NCBI GenBank assembly: GCA_964613385.1
Contig: CAZTGZ010000064.1
Location: 1 to 10,466 of the forward strand
DNA length: 10,466 nt
Direction of reading: 5' to 3'
Origin: CAZTGZ01 sp964613385
Lineage (GTDB): Bacteria > Bacteroidota > Bacteroidia > NS11-12g > UBA9320
Below are positions 6,500 through 10,466 of this stretch, piece after piece (the first letter of the stretch is position 1; every line of letters begins with the position of its first letter). The notes beneath the pieces were generated by a model. The model was given only the letters and a program-made list of their open reading frames with translations, did no database searches and had not been told where the DNA came from. Made by a program: the position numbers and the translations under genes.

Positions 6500-8017
6500 A
6501 TGGAACAAAGGGATAATCAAAGAAGTGACCAAATGATGCGGGAAAAATTGCTCGCATATGAGGCAGGGTTTGTAGAATCAGATTGGGTTGCCATGCAACA
6601 ATTACTGGATCAGGATCATATTATTCCTGTGCCACCTTTGGGCTCGTCAGATGCTTTGCAGTCGACCATTGAAAAATCAATTAATGTAGTACCTTTAAAA
6701 AAATTCATAGTTATGACATCTATAATTTTAAGCACATTGCTATTAGTATTTACCCCTTCGCTCCATGAAGCACCATCAGGGGTAGTTAAGAATCGACCTG
6801 AAATTACGCCTTTCATAAACGAAATTGTTGTAGAAGAGGCTAAAACCGGAGCAAATCCGAAGGCAGGTATCAGCTCACATTCTCAAAAGGAAATTGTATT
6901 AACAGAAGCCAAAGATCCTGCGGAAGTTTCGGTTGAAACTCCTGAGATAAGCAGCGAAAACGATAACGATGCAGAATTGACACCCCAGCGTATCATGCCA
7001 ATGGGTGAGGACAGTATGCCCAAACCGAACAAAGTGGTTAAAACAGTTACCCGTAAATACTGGGTTGACGACAGATATGAATACATTTCTAAAAAACCCA
7101 GCCGCGATATCGAGCAATTTTGGTGGAGCATCCATTATACACAGTTTTCTCATTTGAATCAAAGCGTTTATGAAAGTATGGGTTTGAGAACTCATACGCA
7201 CGGATTCAGCACAGAGTTCATGTCGGGAAATTTGTTGAAGGGAGAAGATTTGGCAATTTATGGTGGACTGGATTTTGGTATGCAGTTTCAGGGTAGAAGT
7301 GAAGAATCGAAAGTAATTCTGAATTCGGTGAATGAAGATGCAGGACTTACTTCCTTGAGAAGCAGCAATATGGACTTTATGGCTCGTGCACATCTCGAAT
7401 ATGCCAGATTTCCGCTCATTCCATATGTTACTTTAACGGGTGGTCCGAGAATTTTTATGACCGGTCAGTATGTTGAGGCGCTGGTTACTTCTACCGAATA
7501 TGAGAGCAGCAATTCGCATAACGTGCATGCTTCTGCCAGTATGATGGGCGGTATTGGTGCCGGATTCAGGCTCAAATTGTCGCCGAGAGTTTCCTTAGAC
7601 ACACGCTATACCTATTTTACGGGCGATGCTGTCAGTATGGTAGATTTAAAAAACAGTCTGTTCAAAGGAGCTGAGTACACCCTCTCGAAGAATACAGTGG
7701 CAACCGGAGGTCATCAGTTCAGATTTGGATTGGCATTTGATTTAAGCTCAGAAGATCCGGAAAAGGTTTTGGTTGAGCCCGGTCATTATGAAGAAAGAGA
7801 GGAGATGATCAGTGTTGATCCCGAGGATTCTACCAAAGTTTTCATTCCATGTCCCTGCATTCCTTGTGAGAAGCAGGAAGTAATTATACGCCAGGATAGT
7901 TCATACCCCGGCACTTATAATTCCGGCCCGGGTAATTGGAGAACCCCTTCTTCCGGCAGTGGTGGCACAAAAAGTTCCTTTCCGGGAATAAAAACCCCTC
8001 CTCCCGCCAGACATTAA
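6500..8017 (+). CDS. putative dual membrane-spanning (Dma-like) anti-sigma factor with C-terminal barrel
   Basis: The 505-residue protein has an unusual topology. Residues 1-68 are polar and cytoplasmic, with a short amphipathic part (LLAYEAGFVESDWVAMQQLL) of the kind seen at the N-terminus of Bacteroidota anti-sigma proteins. Residues about 69-86 form a single membrane helix. Residues 90-200 are an acidic, Pro/Glu/Lys-rich linker that could cross the periplasm. Residues about 203-426 alternate strand by strand, with many aromatic ends and Gly turns, and look like an eight-strand-type outer-membrane barrel. A tail (about 430-505) holds CPCIPC (C451, C453, C456) and a Gly/Ser/Pro-rich end. Directly after an ECF sigma gene, this matches the Dma class of anti-sigma factors known from Bacteroides thetaiotaomicron. 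Role inferred: hold the sigma factor at the inner membrane and release it on an outer-membrane signal. No zinc-binding anti-sigma motif is seen. Alternatively it is only an anchored barrel protein. Confidence 0.72.
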   Translation: MEQRDNQRSDQMMREKLLAYEAGFVESDWVAMQQLLDQDHIIPVPPLGSSDALQSTIEKSINVVPLKKFIVMTSIILSTLLLVFTPSLHEAPSGVVKNRPEITPFINEIVVEEAKTGANPKAGISSHSQKEIVLTEAKDPAEVSVETPEISSENDNDAELTPQRIMPMGEDSMPKPNKVVKTVTRKYWVDDRYEYISKKPSRDIEQFWWSIHYTQFSHLNQSVYESMGLRTHTHGFSTEFMSGNLLKGEDLAIYGGLDFGMQFQGRSEESKVILNSVNEDAGLTSLRSSNMDFMARAHLEYARFPLIPYVTLTGGPRIFMTGQYVEALVTSTEYESSNSHNVHASASMMGGIGAGFRLKLSPRVSLDTRYTYFTGDAVSMVDLKNSLFKGAEYTLSKNTVATGGHQFRFGLAFDLSSEDPEKVLVEPGHYEEREEMISVDPEDSTKVFIPCPCIPCEKQEVIIRQDSSYPGTYNSGPGNWRTPSSGSGGTKSSFPGIKTPPPARH

Positions 8018-8027
8018 TGCGCATTAA
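8014..8027. repeat. 14-base perfect palindrome at the stop codon
   Basis: TTAATGCGCATTAA is its own reverse complement and includes the TAA stop (8015-8017) of the anti-sigma-like gene. It abuts the terminator stem that follows. It may add a small hairpin that helps transcript ending or 3' end stability, or it may be a protein-binding site; its position argues for the former. Confidence 0.4.
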
Positions 8028-8063
8028 AAATGCCTCTTTTAACGGAAAGAGGCATTTTTTTTT
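8026..8063 (+). terminator. intrinsic (Rho-independent) terminator
   Basis: A perfect 14-base stem pairs 8026-8039 (AAAAATGCCTCTTT) with 8046-8059 (AAAGAGGCATTTTT) around a six-base loop (8040-8045), and nine T residues run from 8055 to 8063. It lies nine bases after the stop of the anti-sigma-like gene and before the -7 element of the next gene, so it ends the sigma/anti-sigma transcript. The A-rich left arm means it could also act in the reverse direction, but no gene on the minus strand needs it here. Confidence 0.92.
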
Positions 8064-8092
8064 GGCCTGTTCGCAATCCTCAGGGAATCGAA

Positions 8093-8100
8093 TATATTTG
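8093..8100 (+). promoter_or_regulatory. putative -7 element for the barrel/TANFOR-like operon
   Basis: TATATTTG is an exact TAnnTTTG match, 18 bases upstream of the ATG at 8119 and just after the terminator. Transcription would begin near 8105, giving a leader of about 14 bases. The -33 element is unclear: TTTG at 8061-8064 is too far away (28 bases) for the usual 17-23 spacing. Position between a terminator and a signal-peptide gene makes this the best promoter candidate in the window. Confidence 0.55.
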
Positions 8101-8118
8101 TGCATACATATAACCGAC

Positions 8119-9804
8119 ATGACCCCCAAATGCTGCACATGGATTTTTTTCATTGGTCTGTTGTTTTTCATATTACCCGTGTACAGCCAAAGCAGCGATA
8201 CCGCCAAATCTGCCATTCGCGTAGAGGGCAATCTAATGATACAGGGAGGGTTATACAGTATTAAAGGTATTAAAGCCAGACAACCGGCCCAAACCTATTT
8301 GGTACAAAGTAATTTTACCCTTTTCGTGAAACAGATTGAACTCCCGTTTCACTTCGTATTCAGCAATAATCAACGCGACTTCAGACAACCCTTCAATCAA
8401 TTCGGTATGAGTCCGATGTTGGGTAAGTTTAGTTTTGATTTGGGCTATCGGGCCCCGGTGTTCTCTCAATTTTCATATGCGGGACATATTGCCTTGGGAG
8501 CAGGCGCATACTATGAAGGTAAAAAATTGAGATTAGGAGTCTTTACCGGTCGCACCCAAAAGGCCGTAGAAGAAGATACCACACTGCAAATTGGTGATGG
8601 GCTGAACGATGTTCCCTATCCGGCCTATAAAAGATGGGTTACCGCAGGGAAAATCGGGTTCGGGAATAAGGACCGTTTTATCGATTTAATTTACTTACAT
8701 GGAAGGGACGATAGCAGCTCACTGATGCAAGTTCCTCAATCCATAGATTTAAAGCCTGCACAAAATGATCTCATCGCCCTGAATAGTAAATTATCTTTTC
8801 TCAAGAAAAAGCTGATTTGGTCCGGAGAGGTTTCGGTAAGTGTTTACACGCGTGATATCATGCAGCAAAAGATAAAGACAGAAATTCCCTGGGTCGATAA
8901 TTTTTTCGCTCCTTCCATTTCTACCATATACAACCGGGCTTTTGAAAGTAAGCTGGAATACAACGAAAGAAATTTTGGAGGAGGGCTGAAAATCAGGCAG
9001 ATCGATCCGGATTATAAAAGTATGGGAGCCTATTTTTTTCAAAGTGATTTGAGACAGTCCACAGCGTTTGCGCGAGGAAACATGTTTAAACAGAAATTAA
9101 CGGTACAGGCCAACGCAGGACTGCAATCCGACAACACAACAGGTAAAAAGGCTTATACGACACACAGGAATATATATGGAGGATCAGTGTCGATAAACCC
9201 GGATTATAGGTTTGGTATTGACATTCAATTCTCGAATTACGGTACTTCACAACAGGAGGGCAGATTAAAATTGAGTGACACCTTTGTTTTGAATCAGGTG
9301 AATCGATATGTTTTTTCAAACGTTCGGTATACCCAGGTGAAAGAAAGTGGAATCCGCCAATTTATGCTGATGGGTGGGTACCAGACGTTGATAGACAATA
9401 ACAGGTATTCGGCAACCTTTTCGGAGATGGACATGTATTTCGGGAATTTCATTTATACCCGGGAATTGAGTGAAAAGCAAATCACCTATAGTGCAATGGC
9501 CAATTACAACCAAAACATCACCGTAGCCGGAACCCTGATGATGGCGGGATTGTCGGGTTCTCTGAGCAAGAATATACAGAATAAGGTAATTTGGGAATTC
9601 AACTCCTCTCTGAACGCAGCGACGTTTAACGGCAGCTATAACGGAATACTCTGGAACGCGGTTGGGGTTTTAAGATACAAGCCAAGAAAGAAACATTTGT
9701 TCGAATTGAACGGAGGAATAACCGTCAATGAATCTGCCAATTCGGCTGCCGGAGACAGTTTCCGTGAATTAAATATCCGACTCACGTATGTAATGCAATT
9801 TTAG
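8119..9804 (+). CDS. putative outer-membrane beta-barrel protein
   Basis: The protein is 561 residues from the ATG at 8119. The frame is open further upstream, to 7936, but that part overlaps the previous gene and the terminator, and the 8119 start places a signal peptide at the N-terminus (hydrophobic residues 8-21, cleavage near VYS-Q at 23). The mature part is made almost wholly of amphipathic strands with aromatic ends, turns rich in Asn, Gly and Asp, and a final strand ending in aromatic-rich LTYVMQF, the usual C-terminal signature of barrel proteins. No TonB box, plug domain or OmpA domain was recognised. It is followed after one base by a secreted TANFOR-like gene, so the two products are probably made together and may form one surface complex. 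The family is not recognised by name; export, secretion support or adhesion are all possible. Confidence 0.75.
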   Translation: MTPKCCTWIFFIGLLFFILPVYSQSSDTAKSAIRVEGNLMIQGGLYSIKGIKARQPAQTYLVQSNFTLFVKQIELPFHFVFSNNQRDFRQPFNQFGMSPMLGKFSFDLGYRAPVFSQFSYAGHIALGAGAYYEGKKLRLGVFTGRTQKAVEEDTTLQIGDGLNDVPYPAYKRWVTAGKIGFGNKDRFIDLIYLHGRDDSSSLMQVPQSIDLKPAQNDLIALNSKLSFLKKKLIWSGEVSVSVYTRDIMQQKIKTEIPWVDNFFAPSISTIYNRAFESKLEYNERNFGGGLKIRQIDPDYKSMGAYFFQSDLRQSTAFARGNMFKQKLTVQANAGLQSDNTTGKKAYTTHRNIYGGSVSINPDYRFGIDIQFSNYGTSQQEGRLKLSDTFVLNQVNRYVFSNVRYTQVKESGIRQFMLMGGYQTLIDNNRYSATFSEMDMYFGNFIYTRELSEKQITYSAMANYNQNITVAGTLMMAGLSGSLSKNIQNKVIWEFNSSLNAATFNGSYNGILWNAVGVLRYKPRKKHLFELNGGITVNESANSAAGDSFRELNIRLTYVMQF

Positions 9805-9805
9805 T

Positions 9806-10466
9806 ATGAAAAAGGGCAAAATTTTAAGGTGGACCATGTTGTTGCTGGTGGCTTTGTTCCCACTGGTTCTACAGGCGCAAATAACTCAGGTGATGGTTAA
9901 TGGAACCGTAGTACCACCGTTTTCACCTTACTTGTCGGATTACATCAATCAGCCCAACAAGGTGTTAATCAACCTATTGCCGAATGGCTCGAGCAGTGAT
10001 GTTAAACGGGTATTTTTCAGGGGTTCCATAAGCGGAGACAATGGGGTATCTGTAAAAATCAGGGATAATTATAAGCCTTCCAATTCGATAGAGCTGACCG
10101 GTCAAAGACCCAAAATATTGAGAATTAAGGACTTTGACCAGATGTTCAGTCCTTCATCAGCCGTATTTACAGGAATTACGTATAATCAACTTTTCAGCGG
10201 AGCCGGATTACCGGAAGGCAACTATACCATTTGTCTGGAGGTTTACGATTTCGAAAATGGTACTTTGCTCAGCCCACCGAACAGTTGTTTGCCTCCTTTA
10301 ATCATCCGATTCACAGATCCACCTCTTCAATTTCAACCTGCTTGTAACAGCCAGGTCACAGCAGGGCCCCTGCAAAATATAATGTTTAGTTGGTCTATTC
10401 CTCCGGGAGCAGGAGGCAGTGTTCAATATCTGCTCAAAATTGTTCCTGTATTGAAAAATCAACCCC
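9806..10466 (+). CDS. TANFOR-like secreted protein, 3' end outside the window
   Basis: An ATG at 9806, one base after the previous stop, opens a frame that stays open for 220 codons to the window end. The N-terminus is a clear signal peptide (KKGKILRW, then a hydrophobic core, cleavage near LQA-Q at residue 24). The mature start (VPPFSPYLSDYINQPNKVL), the GDNGVSVKIRDNYKPS segment, the LPEGNYTICLEVYDFENG segment and a following fibronectin-like strand with FSWSIPPG closely fit the N-terminal layout of TANFOR-domain proteins of Bacteroidota, which are large cell-surface or secreted proteins with repeated Ig-like domains. The family call comes from memory of sequence pattern. The close coupling to the barrel gene suggests a shared function at the outer surface. 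The missing C-terminus would show whether a type IX secretion sorting domain is present. Confidence 0.8.
   Translation, partial: MKKGKILRWTMLLLVALFPLVLQAQITQVMVNGTVVPPFSPYLSDYINQPNKVLINLLPNGSSSDVKRVFFRGSISGDNGVSVKIRDNYKPSNSIELTGQRPKILRIKDFDQMFSPSSAVFTGITYNQLFSGAGLPEGNYTICLEVYDFENGTLLSPPNSCLPPLIIRFTDPPLQFQPACNSQVTAGPLQNIMFSWSIPPGAGGSVQYLLKIVPVLKNQP

Noticed and set aside
6899..7393. 164-residue minus-strand open frame inside the anti-sigma-like gene
   Set aside because: It is a shadow of the real plus-strand frame; the product has no domain pattern and no start context.
7936..8118. In-frame N-terminal extension of the barrel gene starting at 7936
   Set aside because: It overlaps the end of the anti-sigma-like gene, crosses the intrinsic terminator and the -7 element, and would bury a clear signal peptide; the ATG at 8119 explains the data better.

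Overview
The window looks like a chromosomal stretch from a member of the Bacteroidota. The grounds are the protein families present: an Omp28-like lipoprotein, a DUF5723-like barrel with thrombospondin type 3 repeats, an ECF sigma factor next to an anti-sigma protein carrying a beta-barrel, and a TANFOR-like secreted protein. Several genes also have a Bacteroidota-type -7 element (TAnnTTTG) near their starts, and Shine-Dalgarno sequences are not evident. Genes are closely packed. I see no insertion sequence, tRNA, rRNA, CRISPR array or phage gene.

Layout. Positions 1-244 hold no convincing gene and begin with a TTTG-rich low-complexity run. On the minus strand, 245-1036 encodes an Omp28-like thioredoxin-fold lipoprotein, and just upstream of it 1076-1525 encodes D-aminoacyl-tRNA deacylase (dtd); the two are 39 bases apart and probably co-transcribed. 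A 200-base divergent intergenic region follows, with a 12-base perfect palindrome and a -7-like element almost touching the start codon on each side. On the plus strand, 1735-3936 encodes a 733-residue outer-membrane protein (barrel, five calcium-binding type repeats, SPOR-like end). It overlaps by ATGA with a four-helix membrane protein of unknown function (3933-4664). That gene converges on, and overlaps by 10 bases, a minus-strand FAD-dependent oxidoreductase (4655-5794).

From 5936 the plus strand carries an ECF sigma factor followed 9 bases later by a 505-residue protein. This protein has a short cytoplasmic part, one transmembrane helix, a linker, a predicted outer-membrane barrel and a Cys/Pro/Gly/Ser-rich tail. 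It resembles the dual membrane-spanning anti-sigma factors (Dma) described in Bacteroides and is the most interesting system here: one chain could carry a signal from the outer membrane to a sigma factor. A strong intrinsic terminator ends this operon.

A new promoter then drives an outer-membrane barrel protein (8119-9804) and, one base later, a secreted TANFOR-like protein that runs off the window end (9806-10466). Overall the region is dominated by cell-envelope genes. Most functional calls are at family level, and the substrates and signals are unknown.
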